55,676 bases of DNA from an uncultured Bacillota bacterium. Its GTDB lineage: Bacteria; Bacillota; Clostridia; Christensenellales; UBA1242. The notes under the pieces are model-generated. The model made no database searches. It was not told the origin of the DNA and saw nothing but the letters and a program-made list of their open reading frames with translations. Positions 34,368-41,944 of this stretch are shown here, one piece after another; the stretch's first letter is position 1, and every line of letters begins with the position of its first letter. The stretch covers positions 1-55,676 of the forward strand of contig CAMRTM010000004.1 in the NCBI GenBank assembly GCA_947053645.1. The letters are read 5' to 3'. A program made the translations under genes and the position numbers.

Positions 34368-36749
34368 TTATTTCACTATCAAATTTACAAGTCTATTTGG
34401 AACAACAATCTCTTTTACTATTGTTTTTCCTGAAATAAGTTCACTTACTTTTGAATCTGATTTTGCAAGTTTTAATACACTTTCATTTTCAGCATTTGCT
34501 TCAGCGACAATCCTTGAAACTATTTTACTATTGACTTGCACGACAAGTTCTACCTCGTTGTCCTTTGTTTTTTCTTCGTCATAGGTTGGCCATGGCTCAT
34601 ACGCAATGGTCTTTTTATTTCCAAACACCTTCTCCCAAAGTTCTTCCGTCATAAATGGAGCAACTGGATTTAAGAGTTTTAAGAAGCCGATAGCATACTC
34701 TTTTGGGAAAACCTCTTCCTTCATAACCGCATTGGTGAATATCATCATCTGACTTATTGCGGTGTTGAAATCAAGGTTTTCATAATCTGCAGCAACCTTC
34801 TTCACGGTTTGGTGATAAACCTTTTCAAGGTTTTTATTTTCATTATCTTTAATCTTACCGCTCTCAGTATATATACGCCATACTCTGTCAAGATATTTGC
34901 GTATACCTTCAATACCAGTTGTGTTCCATGGTTTAGAATCCTCGAGTGCCCCCATAAACATCTCATACATTCTAAGTGCATCCGCACCATAATCTCTCAC
35001 AAGGTCGTCAGGATTGACAACATTCCCACGGCTCTTACTCATCTTTTCACTATTTTCACCAAGAATCATACCTTGGTGGAAAAGTTTTTTAAATGGCTCT
35101 TTTACTGGAACGATACCTTTGTCATATAAATAGTTATTTAAAAATCTTGCATATAGAAGATGTCCGACAGCATGCTCATAGCCTCCAACATAAAGGTCTA
35201 CCGGCATCCAATGTCTAATAAGTTCTGGGTCAGCCATGGCTTTATCATTATTCGGGTCAAGGTATCTTAAATAGTACCAACTGCTACCCGCAGACCCTGG
35301 CATGGTATTGGTATCGCGTTTACCTTTTTTGCCATTAATAGTGACATTTGTCCATTCTCCGGCATTTTCAAGTGGTGGTAAGCCGTTTTTACCTTTATAT
35401 TCCTTCATTTCAGGCAGAGTAAGTGGTAATTTTTCCACAAGTTTCACGCTGCCGTCCTCCATATGAACAGCAGGAATAGGCTCCCCCCAATAACGCTGAC
35501 GAGAGAAAGTCCAGTCGCGAAGTTTATAGATAGTTGTGCCATGACCTTTTTTATTCTCTTCAAGCCACTCTATCATTTTGGCAATCGCCTGTTTATTATC
35601 AAGCCCATTCAAAAAGTCTGAATTTATATGTTTTCCACTTCCAGTGAAGCAGGTGTCCTCAGTCCCACCCTCTATTATTGGATAAATTGGAAGGTTATGT
35701 TTTTTTGCGAATGCGAAATCGCGCTCATCATGTGCTGGCACACCCATAACTGCCCCTGTGGCATAACTTGCAAGTACGTAATCGCCGATATATATTGGTA
35801 CCTTTCTGCCGTCAACCGGATTTATGGCATACGAGCCTGTAAACACACCCGTTTTTTCTTTATTAAGGCTGGTACGTTCCAAATCGCTCTTTTTCGCGCA
35901 CTCTTCAATATATTTTTCTACCGCAAGTTTCTGCTCTTTTGAAGTTATTTCATTTACAAGTTTATGCTCTGGTGCAAGCACGCAATATGAAAGTCCAAAA
36001 AGTGTATCTGCCCTTGTGGTGTACACCTCAAAGGTTTTGTCACTACCATAAATCTCAAACTTAATCACTGCCCCTTGACTTTTACCTATCCAGTTTCTTT
36101 GTATCTCCTTAGTGCTATTTGGCCAGTCCACTTCATTTAATCCGTCAAGCAGTCTTTCTGCATATTTTGGAGTATCGATAACCCATTGTTTCATTTTGCG
36201 TTTTACTACAGGAAAACCGCCTCGCTCACTTTTGCCGTCTACAATCTCGTCATTTGCAAGCACTGTACCAAGTCCTTCGCACCAGTTTACTGATGTTTCC
36301 GTATATTTTGCAAGCCCATCTTTATACAACTCTTCAAACCACCATTGTGTCCATTTATAGAATTTAGGGTCAGCGGTGGAAATAGTCCTATCCCAATCAA
36401 AAGAAAAACCAAGCATCTTTAATTGTCTGATATAGTTTGCTATATTCTTCTCAGTAAATCCACCTGGGTGATTTCCTGTACGTATTGCGTACTGCTCCGC
36501 TGGAAGTCCAAAAGCGTCAAACCCCATTGGATGAAGTACATTATAACCCTGCATCCTTTTCATACGCGCAACAATATCGGTTGCAGTATACCCTTCGGGA
36601 TGCCCTACATGCAATCCCTGTCCTGACGGATAAGGAAACATATCAAGTACATAATATTTAGGTTTTGAGAAATCCCATACATCTGTTTTAAATGTGCCTT
36701 CCTTATCCCACCTTTCCTGCCATTTTCTCTCTATTGCGTTAAAGTCCAT
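34368..36749 (-). CDS. leuS: Leucyl-tRNA synthetase
   Basis: A 793-residue class I synthetase. The HIGH-like motif reads HVGH in [17 protein letters not shown], and the KMSKS loop is [10 protein letters not shown]. The CP1 editing domain ([31 protein letters not shown]) and the C-terminal anticodon and extension domains are present. AAGGAG precedes the ATG. I saw no T-box leader in the short upstream gap. Confidence 0.97.
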   Translation of the reverse strand: MDFNAIERKWQERWDKEGTFKTDVWDFSKPKYYVLDMFPYPSGQGLHVGHPEGYTATDIVARMKRMQGYNVLHPMGFDAFGLPAEQYAIRTGNHPGGFTEKNIANYIRQLKMLGFSFDWDRTISTADPKFYKWTQWWFEELYKDGLAKYTETSVNWCEGLGTVLANDEIVDGKSERGGFPVVKRKMKQWVIDTPKYAERLLDGLNEVDWPNSTKEIQRNWIGKSQGAVIKFEIYGSDKTFEVYTTRADTLFGLSYCVLAPEHKLVNEITSKEQKLAVEKYIEECAKKSDLERTSLNKEKTGVFTGSYAINPVDGRKVPIYIGDYVLASYATGAVMGVPAHDERDFAFAKKHNLPIYPIIEGGTEDTCFTGSGKHINSDFLNGLDNKQAIAKMIEWLEENKKGHGTTIYKLRDWTFSRQRYWGEPIPAVHMEDGSVKLVEKLPLTLPEMKEYKGKNGLPPLENAGEWTNVTINGKKGKRDTNTMPGSAGSSWYYLRYLDPNNDKAMADPELIRHWMPVDLYVGGYEHAVGHLLYARFLNNYLYDKGIVPVKEPFKKLFHQGMILGENSEKMSKSRGNVVNPDDLVRDYGADALRMYEMFMGALEDSKPWNTTGIEGIRKYLDRVWRIYTESGKIKDNENKNLEKVYHQTVKKVAADYENLDFNTAISQMMIFTNAVMKEEVFPKEYAIGFLKLLNPVAPFMTEELWEKVFGNKKTIAYEPWPTYDEEKTKDNEVELVVQVNSKIVSRIVAEANAENESVLKLAKSDSKVSELISGKTIVKEIVVPNRLVNLIVK

Positions 36750-36836
36750 AATTGCTCCTTAAAATATGGTTAAAATATACCAAATACCTTAACTATTTGT
36801 CAAATAAATCTTTTTCATTTATTTTAGTAAATTCAG

Positions 36837-36865
36837 TTGACAAAGTTAATAATATGATATATAAT
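36837..36865 (+). promoter_or_regulatory. Perfect sigma-A promoter of the rplJL operon
   Basis: TTGACA (36837-36842), 17-nt spacer, TATAAT (36860-36865): full consensus, upstream of the L10 leader. Confidence 0.85.
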
Positions 36866-36871
36866 AACATC

Positions 36872-37010
36872 GTTAAAATAAAGTCTTGTCCAAAGACAGC
36901 AAGTGCGAGAGCGTAAACACATTTAAGTGTACTTGCCGAGGAAGATGGTTTAGTTTGATATTCTTTATCTCTATGCCCCTTCCCGCACGGGCGTAGAGAT
37001 TTTTGTTTTA
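36872..37010 (+). ncRNA. L10 leader with attenuator-like hairpin
   Basis: The about 200-nt leader of rplJ fits the ribosomal protein L10 leader: a CAAAGACAGCAAGTGCGAGA-type segment with a partner ending GTACTTGCCGAGG forms the binding stem region. It is followed by a strong hairpin ATCTCTATGCCC / GGGCGTAGAGAT (36967-37000) with a T-rich tail. L10(L12)4 binding to such leaders represses the operon. The 314-bp gap before rplJ holds only this leader and its promoter. Confidence 0.75.
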
Positions 37011-37063
37011 ATAACACAAAATTCTGTAGCAATTAAAATTTGCGAAAAAAAGGAGAAAAGGAC

Positions 37064-37582
37064 ATGAGTGCTAATTTAGAAGCAAAAAAACTTATCGTTG
37101 ATGAAATCAAAGATAAACTCTCTAGAGCAAAATCTGTTGCCTTCGTTGACTATAAGGGACTTACTGTTGCTGAAGACAATGCTATGCGCCGTGAGTTCAA
37201 AAAGAACGGTAGCGAATACAAAGTCTACAAAAACAGATTAATGCTCCTTGCACTTAACGAACTTGGTATCCAAGGTGCTGAAGAATATCTTCAAGGCACA
37301 AGTGCGGTTGCTTTTAGTTATGATGATGAAGTTGCTGGCGCAAAAATCGTTTGCGAAACAGCTGAAAAAACAAAAAAATTAACCGTTAAATTTGGTTTAC
37401 TTAATGGAAACTTCGTTGAAGGCAAGGAAATTGAACAATTGGCAAAACTTCCAAGCAAAGAAGTTCTTATTGCCAAATTACTTGGTACTCTCAATGGGCC
37501 TGCTAGTGCTCTTTGCAGAGTTCTTAACGCCCCTACACAAGGGCTTGCTATAGCATTAAATGCTATAGCTACAAAAAACTAA
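37064..37582 (+). CDS. rplJ: 50S ribosomal protein L10
   Basis: A 172-residue L10, the base of the L7/L12 stalk. AKSVAFVDYKGLTVAE, MRREFKKNGSEYKVYKNRL and the C-terminal helix that binds L12 are typical. The ATG at 37064 with AGGAG upstream is preferred over an ATG-like start inside the ribosome site. Confidence 0.96.
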   Translation: MSANLEAKKLIVDEIKDKLSRAKSVAFVDYKGLTVAEDNAMRREFKKNGSEYKVYKNRLMLLALNELGIQGAEEYLQGTSAVAFSYDDEVAGAKIVCETAEKTKKLTVKFGLLNGNFVEGKEIEQLAKLPSKEVLIAKLLGTLNGPASALCRVLNAPTQGLAIALNAIATKN

Positions 37583-37604
37583 TTAAAATTGGAGGAATTT
37601 AAAA

Positions 37605-37982
37605 ATGGCTAATATTGCAAATCTTGTAGAAGAAATCAAAAAATTAACTATCGTTGAAGTTGCTGACCTTGTTAAAGCACTTGAAGACGAATTTGGTGTT
37701 AGTGCTGCTGCTCCTGTAGCAGTTGCTGCTGCCCCAGTTGCTGGTGCTGCTGCTCCAGCTGCTGAAGAAAAGAGCGAATTCACTGTTGCTCTTAAAGAAA
37801 TCGGCGCAAACAAAATCGCTGTTATTAAAGTAGTTAGAGAAATCACTGGTCTTGGACTTAGCGAAGCTAAAGCATTAGTTGACGCTTGCCCAAGCACAAT
37901 TAAAGAAAATGTTGCTACCGCTGAAGCTAAAGAAATGGAAGCAAAACTTAAAGAAGCTGGCGCAACTGTAGAACTTAAGTAA
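37605..37982 (+). CDS. rplL: 50S ribosomal protein L7/L12
   Basis: A 125-residue L7/L12. The N-terminal dimerisation part, the Ala-rich hinge ([20 protein letters not shown]), and the C-terminal factor-binding domain ([21 protein letters not shown]) are clear. It sits 22 nt after rplJ with a GGAGG site, and a terminator follows. Confidence 0.97.
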   Translation: MANIANLVEEIKKLTIVEVADLVKALEDEFGVSAAAPVAVAAAPVAGAAAPAAEEKSEFTVALKEIGANKIAVIKVVREITGLGLSEAKALVDACPSTIKENVATAEAKEMEAKLKEAGATVELK

Positions 37983-38019
37983 TCGAATAAAAATATATTA
38001 AGAATTTTGTGTTTAAAAA

Positions 38020-38045
38020 AGCGGACTTAATTGTCCGTTTTTTTG
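38020..38045 (+). terminator. Terminator after rplL (copy 1 of a repeated terminator)
   Basis: Hairpin GCGGAC-TTAATT-GTCCG within AAAAAA...TTTTTTT. A near-identical terminator follows the barstar array at about 39733-39759. Confidence 0.85.
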
Positions 38046-38080
38046 TTGCAAAAAAGTGGCACAAAATATTGAAAAGACAA

Positions 38081-38128
38081 AAAACTCATGTTAACCTTTT
38101 TTCAAAGATTACAAATCTTTTGAGTTTT
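38081..38128 (+). repeat. Nested inverted repeat in the barnase leader
   Basis: Outer arms AAAACTCA (38081-38088) and TGAGTTTT (38121-38128) enclose an inner hairpin AAAGATT-ACA-AATCTTT (38104-38120). The AAGGAG ribosome site begins 3 nt after the structure. Confidence 0.55.
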
Positions 38129-38146
38129 AAAAGGAGATATGATAAT

Positions 38147-38737
38147 ATGAGTATGTTTAATACACAAAAGTTAAATGATTTGATACTGCCAAATCTTAAC
38201 AAAAATGACATTTACTATTGTCAATACATACATCAAGAACTTTGCAAAACTGGCCCCTGCGAGAACATCTTCAATCCAGAAAGTAAACTTTGTTGCAAAC
38301 CATTTATCTGGCGAATACACGCATCCGATAATTTGCACACCCTGCCCAAACACCCAAACTGCGATTGTGCTTATCAAGATGTGCCAATCAAACCAGTTGG
38401 AACAATTTCAAACAGAAATGATGCCCCAGATGTTTGGCTTAAACTTTTTGGCAAACTTCCAGATTACTATATCACTAAACGGGAGGCTGAGGAAATATAT
38501 GGGTGGGACAGTTCTAAAAACACTCTCGCCGGTAAAGCACCTGGGAAAATGATAGGCGGAGATATATACAAAAACGATCCGGTACGATTACCTGTTAAAG
38601 AAGACCGAATTTGGTTTGAATGTGATGTAGATTATGAAAGCGGAAAACGAAAAAGTGATAGGCTATACTACTCAAATGATGGGTTAATGTTCTACTCACC
38701 TGATCATGGACAAAAACAATTTTATTGGATTAAATAA
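38147..38737 (+). CDS. Barnase-type ribonuclease (toxin) with Cys/His-rich N-terminal domain
   Basis: A 196-residue protein. Residues about 89-196 align well with barnase, a guanyl-preferring RNase: KLPDYYITKREAEEIYGW, APGKMIGGDIY, and SDRLYYSNDGLMFYSPDHGQ. All catalytic residues have counterparts: Lys111, Glu158, Arg168, Arg172 and His187 for barnase Lys27, Glu73, Arg83, Arg87 and His102. The first 88 residues have no signal peptide and carry seven Cys and several His, ending HPNCDC, a pattern like the zinc knuckle of MuF-type phage proteins. I chose the ATG at 38147 (AAGGAG upstream); an in-frame start at 38009 lies before the leader hairpin. Three barstar-like genes follow. Confidence 0.87.
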   Translation: MSMFNTQKLNDLILPNLNKNDIYYCQYIHQELCKTGPCENIFNPESKLCCKPFIWRIHASDNLHTLPKHPNCDCAYQDVPIKPVGTISNRNDAPDVWLKLFGKLPDYYITKREAEEIYGWDSSKNTLAGKAPGKMIGGDIYKNDPVRLPVKEDRIWFECDVDYESGKRKSDRLYYSNDGLMFYSPDHGQKQFYWIK

Positions 38738-38747
38738 GGAGTAAACT

Positions 38748-39071
38748 ATGAAACAAATTATATTTAATAAAAAAGATTATAAAGATTATAGAGATATGTA
38801 TCATGATATATGCGTTAAACTTGATAAAAATAGATTTCTTGATTGGCAAGATGATTATGAGGACTTAAATTATAATGGCAATCTTTTAAATGAATTTTTA
38901 TGGTATTGCCATAATGATAGTATTAATATTATACTTTTAAACTTTAATCGTGAAAAAATTTCTACACCTAAAAACTATGATGACTATGAATATAATATAA
39001 TTATAAGGAAACCTGAAGAATTTACTGAGGAATTTCCTAACAATACATTAGAATATAAAAATGAAGAGTAA
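38748..39071 (+). CDS. Barstar-like immunity protein, copy 1
   Basis: A 107-residue acidic protein rich in Asp, Asn and Tyr. The barstar-like reading is IIFNKKDYKDYRDMYHDICVKL, then NGNLLNEFLWYC and NIILLNFNRE. Barstar binds barnase and blocks its active site with acidic residues on one helix. Exact barstar contact residues (Asp35, Asp39) are not plainly conserved, so the call rests on fold-like pattern plus position just after the RNase gene. AAGGAG is 10 nt upstream. Confidence 0.65.
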   Translation: MKQIIFNKKDYKDYRDMYHDICVKLDKNRFLDWQDDYEDLNYNGNLLNEFLWYCHNDSINIILLNFNREKISTPKNYDDYEYNIIIRKPEEFTEEFPNNTLEYKNEE

Positions 39072-39073
39072 AT

Positions 39074-39400
39074 ATGAAAGAAATTATTTTTAATAAAAAA
39101 GATTACAAAGATTTTAGAGATATGTATCATGACATATGTGTTAAACTAGATAAAGATAGATTTATTGATTGGCGTGATGAATATGAAGATTTGCATTATC
39201 ATGCGGATTTATTAAATGAATTCTTATGGTATTGCAATGATGATAATTTGCATATCATTCTTTTAAATTTTGATAGGGAAAAGATTGCTTCTTACAAAAT
39301 CTATGACGACTATAAATACAACTTAATCTTAGAGGTTTTTGAAGATTTTGTGAAAAAATACCCCAACAACTCACTAGAATATAGAAACGAAGAAGAGTAG
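39074..39400 (+). CDS. Barstar-like immunity protein, copy 2
   Basis: A 108-residue paralogue of the neighbouring genes. It begins 2 nt after the stop of copy 1. The segments KDFRDMYHDICVKLDKDRF, ADLLNEFLWYCNDDNLHIIL and EVFEDFVKKYPNNSLEYRNEE show common descent. The central region differs most, which could mean different toxin partners. Confidence 0.65.
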   Translation: MKEIIFNKKDYKDFRDMYHDICVKLDKDRFIDWRDEYEDLHYHADLLNEFLWYCNDDNLHIILLNFDREKIASYKIYDDYKYNLILEVFEDFVKKYPNNSLEYRNEEE

Positions 39401-39405
39401 ATAAT

Positions 39406-39732
39406 ATGGAAAAGACAATAATTTTTAATAAAAAAGAATATAAAGATTACAGGGATATGTATGCCGACATCTATGAAAAGTTTGATGGAAAAGAGAATTA
39501 TGATTTTGATTTTTGTAAAACTCCTTTAGGCTATAGTGCAGATACTTTAAACGAATTCTTATGGTACTATCACAACGATAATTTACACATCATTCTTTTA
39601 AATTTTGATAGAGTAGAACTTGCTACTCCTAAAACTTATGATGATTATAAGTATAACTTAATCCTAGATGTATTTGAAGACTTCGTTAAAGAATACCATA
39701 ACAATACACTAGAATATAGGAATGAAGAATAA
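39406..39732 (+). CDS. Barstar-like immunity protein, copy 3
   Basis: A 108-residue paralogue. It shares YKDYRDMYADIYEKFDGK, SADTLNEFLWYYHNDNLHII and DVFEDFVKEYHNNTLEYRNEE with copy 2, but residues 28-45 differ strongly. It is the last gene before a terminator that nearly repeats the one after rplL, so the four genes form one cassette. Confidence 0.65.
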   Translation: MEKTIIFNKKEYKDYRDMYADIYEKFDGKENYDFDFCKTPLGYSADTLNEFLWYYHNDNLHIILLNFDRVELATPKTYDDYKYNLILDVFEDFVKEYHNNTLEYRNEE

Positions 39733-39760
39733 AAAAGCGGACTATTTGTCCGTTTTTTTT
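39732..39760 (+). terminator. Terminator after the barstar array (copy 2 of a repeated terminator)
   Basis: AAAAAAGCGGAC-TATTT-GTCCG-TTTTTTTT, differing from the rplL terminator only in the loop. Confidence 0.85.
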
Positions 39761-40001
39761 AATCCTTTTGATTTTTTCTTGCTGAGCGGGCTGGGTTTAA
39801 TTCTATAATTCCGCGTGAGATTATCGCAGAAAGAATTAGCCAAAGCATACTTACAAGGACAAGTACATAAATTACGATTGCACCTGCATTAAATCCGCCA
39901 AAGATTGCTTCTACTAAGTTCCATTGGAAGATACCAACAAGTCCCCAGTTAAGACCACCGATAGCCAAGATAATGAATGCAATTATATTTGCTATTGCCA
40001 T
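39759..40001 (-). CDS. DUF378 membrane protein
   Basis: An 80-residue protein of the DUF378 (YuzA-like) family: two membrane helices (about 4-24 and 40-62) with the motif GGLNWGLVGIFQWNLVEAIFG that defines the family. Function unknown. AGGTG precedes the ATG. Confidence 0.85.
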   Translation of the reverse strand: MAIANIIAFIILAIGGLNWGLVGIFQWNLVEAIFGGFNAGAIVIYVLVLVSMLWLILSAIISRGIIELNPARSARKNQKD

Positions 40002-40056
40002 TTTTCACCTACCTTTCATTAGGTATTATGGCTAGGTTTTGCTTTATTATACAAAC

Positions 40057-41448
40057 CTATTTTTTAATTATCTCATATCCTTCTTTACTGTCTTTGATAA
40101 GATAGCCTTCTTCTTCCAGTTTAACGCGATATTCATCTGCTTTAGCATAATCTCTATTTTGCTTTGCTTTCCAACGCACCTCTGCCATAGTTTTGATGTC
40201 CGCTGGAATTTCTTCTTTCTTTGCAGAAACGCCACTATTAAAGTTCAAGCCCATGATATCAATAAGCACGCGATTTATCACATAGCGTAACTGTGGCAGG
40301 TTTTCAAGTGGAAGTTTAATAAGTTTCAATACTTCGGCAACAAGCACAGGTGTATTGAAATCGTCATCCATTGCTTTTAGGCAATTTCCATATATTTCTT
40401 TAATCTGTCCTGTGGGCTCTTTTTCATCAACTTGCCCTACTTTATTTACAAATTCGATTATCTTTTCAAGTTGTTTTTTAGCGAGGAGCATGCCTTGTTC
40501 ATTAAAGTCCACCATACTCCTATAGTGGAATTGCAGGATAAAATATCTTACAACCTCCGCACCATAACTATCAAAAAGTGAGTCAAGGGTCATAGAATTG
40601 CCTAGCGACTTTCCCATTTTCTTGCCATTTACAGTGACAAGATTGTTATGCATGAAATAATTCATAGGAACATTGCCGGTCAAAATATCGCCTTGGGCAC
40701 ACTCGCACTCATGATGAGGAAAGAGGTTATCAATTCCGCCGCCATGTATATCAAAGCGTTCGCCTAAGAATTTACGAGAAAGCACTGAACATTCAATATG
40801 CCAACCCGGGCAGCCCATTCCCCATGGACTTGACCATTTCATTAGAGTTTTATCATCCACCGCCTTCCACAGTGCAAAGTCCTCAGCATGATGTTTATCG
40901 TTGGCGATTTCAATACGCTCGCCACTTACATTATCATCAAGTTTTCTATTCGACAACTGACCATACTTCAGGTACTTATGAACATCAAAGTAAACATTCC
41001 CCTCTTCTGTCACATAGCCATAACCGTTATCAATTATCTCTTGTACAGCGTCTATGATTTCTATGATAAAACCAGTGGCTCTTGGACTTATACTTGGACG
41101 CAGTATATTAAGAGCGTCCATCGCTTTAAAATATTCGCACTCATATTTATATGCGATTTCATATGGGTCAAGTCTTTCAAGTTTAGCCTGTTTTGAAATC
41201 TTATCTTCGCCGTCATCGCCATCTCCAACAAGATGTCCAACATCTGTGATATTTTGAACATATTTCACTTTATATCCTAAAAACTTTAGATATCTATGTA
41301 CAATATCAAAGGAAATATAACTTTTTGCATGTCCTAGATGCGGAGCCCCATATACAGTAGGTCCACATACATACATTCCCACCCGACCGTCAACTAATGG
41401 TTTAAATTCTTCCTTTCTTCGAGTTATTGTATTATATATTCTTAACAT
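40057..41448 (-). CDS. cysS: Cysteinyl-tRNA synthetase
   Basis: A 463-residue class I synthetase. The zinc ligand Cys in VGMYVCGPTVYG, the HIGH-like motif HLGH in GAPHLGHAKS, the SSPWGMGCPGWHIECS segment, and the KMSKS-like KMGKSLGN are present. GAGG precedes the ATG, and a MarR-type gene lies just upstream on the same strand. Confidence 0.96.
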   Translation of the reverse strand: MLRIYNTITRRKEEFKPLVDGRVGMYVCGPTVYGAPHLGHAKSYISFDIVHRYLKFLGYKVKYVQNITDVGHLVGDGDDGEDKISKQAKLERLDPYEIAYKYECEYFKAMDALNILRPSISPRATGFIIEIIDAVQEIIDNGYGYVTEEGNVYFDVHKYLKYGQLSNRKLDDNVSGERIEIANDKHHAEDFALWKAVDDKTLMKWSSPWGMGCPGWHIECSVLSRKFLGERFDIHGGGIDNLFPHHECECAQGDILTGNVPMNYFMHNNLVTVNGKKMGKSLGNSMTLDSLFDSYGAEVVRYFILQFHYRSMVDFNEQGMLLAKKQLEKIIEFVNKVGQVDEKEPTGQIKEIYGNCLKAMDDDFNTPVLVAEVLKLIKLPLENLPQLRYVINRVLIDIMGLNFNSGVSAKKEEIPADIKTMAEVRWKAKQNRDYAKADEYRVKLEEEGYLIKDSKEGYEIIKK

Positions 41449-41465
41449 TAAAAACCTCTTAAATA

Positions 41466-41849
41466 TTATATTCTTTTATTCAAAAAGTTGGTGAGTACCT
41501 CGAGCGCCCTATCAACCTCTGGGTTTGAACCGCCAAGACTCTTTTCCACCTCTCTTTCGCAGGACGCAAGTTCTGCCTTTCCCTTTTCGGTAAGATGAAG
41601 CACCCTACATCGCCTATCTATCTCGGCATGTCCAATTGTAATAAGCCCCTCTTTTTCAAGTTCACTGCTCATTAAAGCAAAATTGGACTTTTTGATTCCA
41701 ATTTTTTCTATTATCATTGATACAGAAAGATTTTCATATACACTAGCGAAAAATAAAATTTTCAGTTTAAGTAAACTGAGATTTTTATGCTGTTTCATTA
41801 AGTTTTCGGCTAGTGCCTCCAGTTCAAATAATTTTCTTGCTCTTTCCAT
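41466..41849 (-). CDS. MarR-family transcriptional regulator
   Basis: A 127-residue winged helix-turn-helix protein. The recognition part (IEKIGIKKSNFALMSSELEKEGLI) and the wing (DRRCRVLHLTEKGKAEL) follow the MarR pattern. The N-terminal dimerisation helix is short. It precedes cysS by 17 nt and may be co-transcribed. The ligand is unknown. A weak AAGAG site precedes the ATG. Confidence 0.75.
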   Translation of the reverse strand: MERARKLFELEALAENLMKQHKNLSLLKLKILFFASVYENLSVSMIIEKIGIKKSNFALMSSELEKEGLITIGHAEIDRRCRVLHLTEKGKAELASCEREVEKSLGGSNPEVDRALEVLTNFLNKRI

Positions 41850-41909
41850 ATTTTTTCTCTTGCTTAATTTAGTATACTTTAAAAATATTTTTGTTGCAAG
41901 CGTTTTTAC

Positions 41910-41938
41910 TTGATTTTGGTACCTAAAAATATTAAAAT
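41910..41938 (+). promoter_or_regulatory. Promoter predicting a leaderless recD2 transcript
   Basis: TTGATT (41910-41915), 17-nt spacer, TAAAAT (41933-41938), then exactly 6 nt to the ATG. No ribosome site is present. Confidence 0.6.
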
Positions 41939-41944
41939 GTTTTT

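Noticed and set aside
35480..35490. Run of six C within leuS as another contingency tract
   Set aside because: Six bases is within normal codon use and lies in a conserved essential gene.
36750..36836. Possible T-box before leuS
   Set aside because: The gap upstream of leuS is short and holds no T-box core or specifier stem; the region beyond belongs to the divergent L10 leader.
38057..38073. Sigma-54-like TGGCAC element upstream of the barnase gene
   Set aside because: The second element reads TTGA and its distance to the GG is one base too long, so it does not fit the -24/-12 consensus.
38009..38146. 46-residue N-terminal extension of the barnase-type protein
   Set aside because: It starts inside the rplL terminator region and runs through the leader hairpins and the AAGGAG ribosome site that serves the ATG at 38147.
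38748..39732. Three near-identical frames as a CRISPR-like or repeat array
   Set aside because: The repeats are full coding paralogues with ribosome sites and diverged centres, not short direct repeats with spacers.
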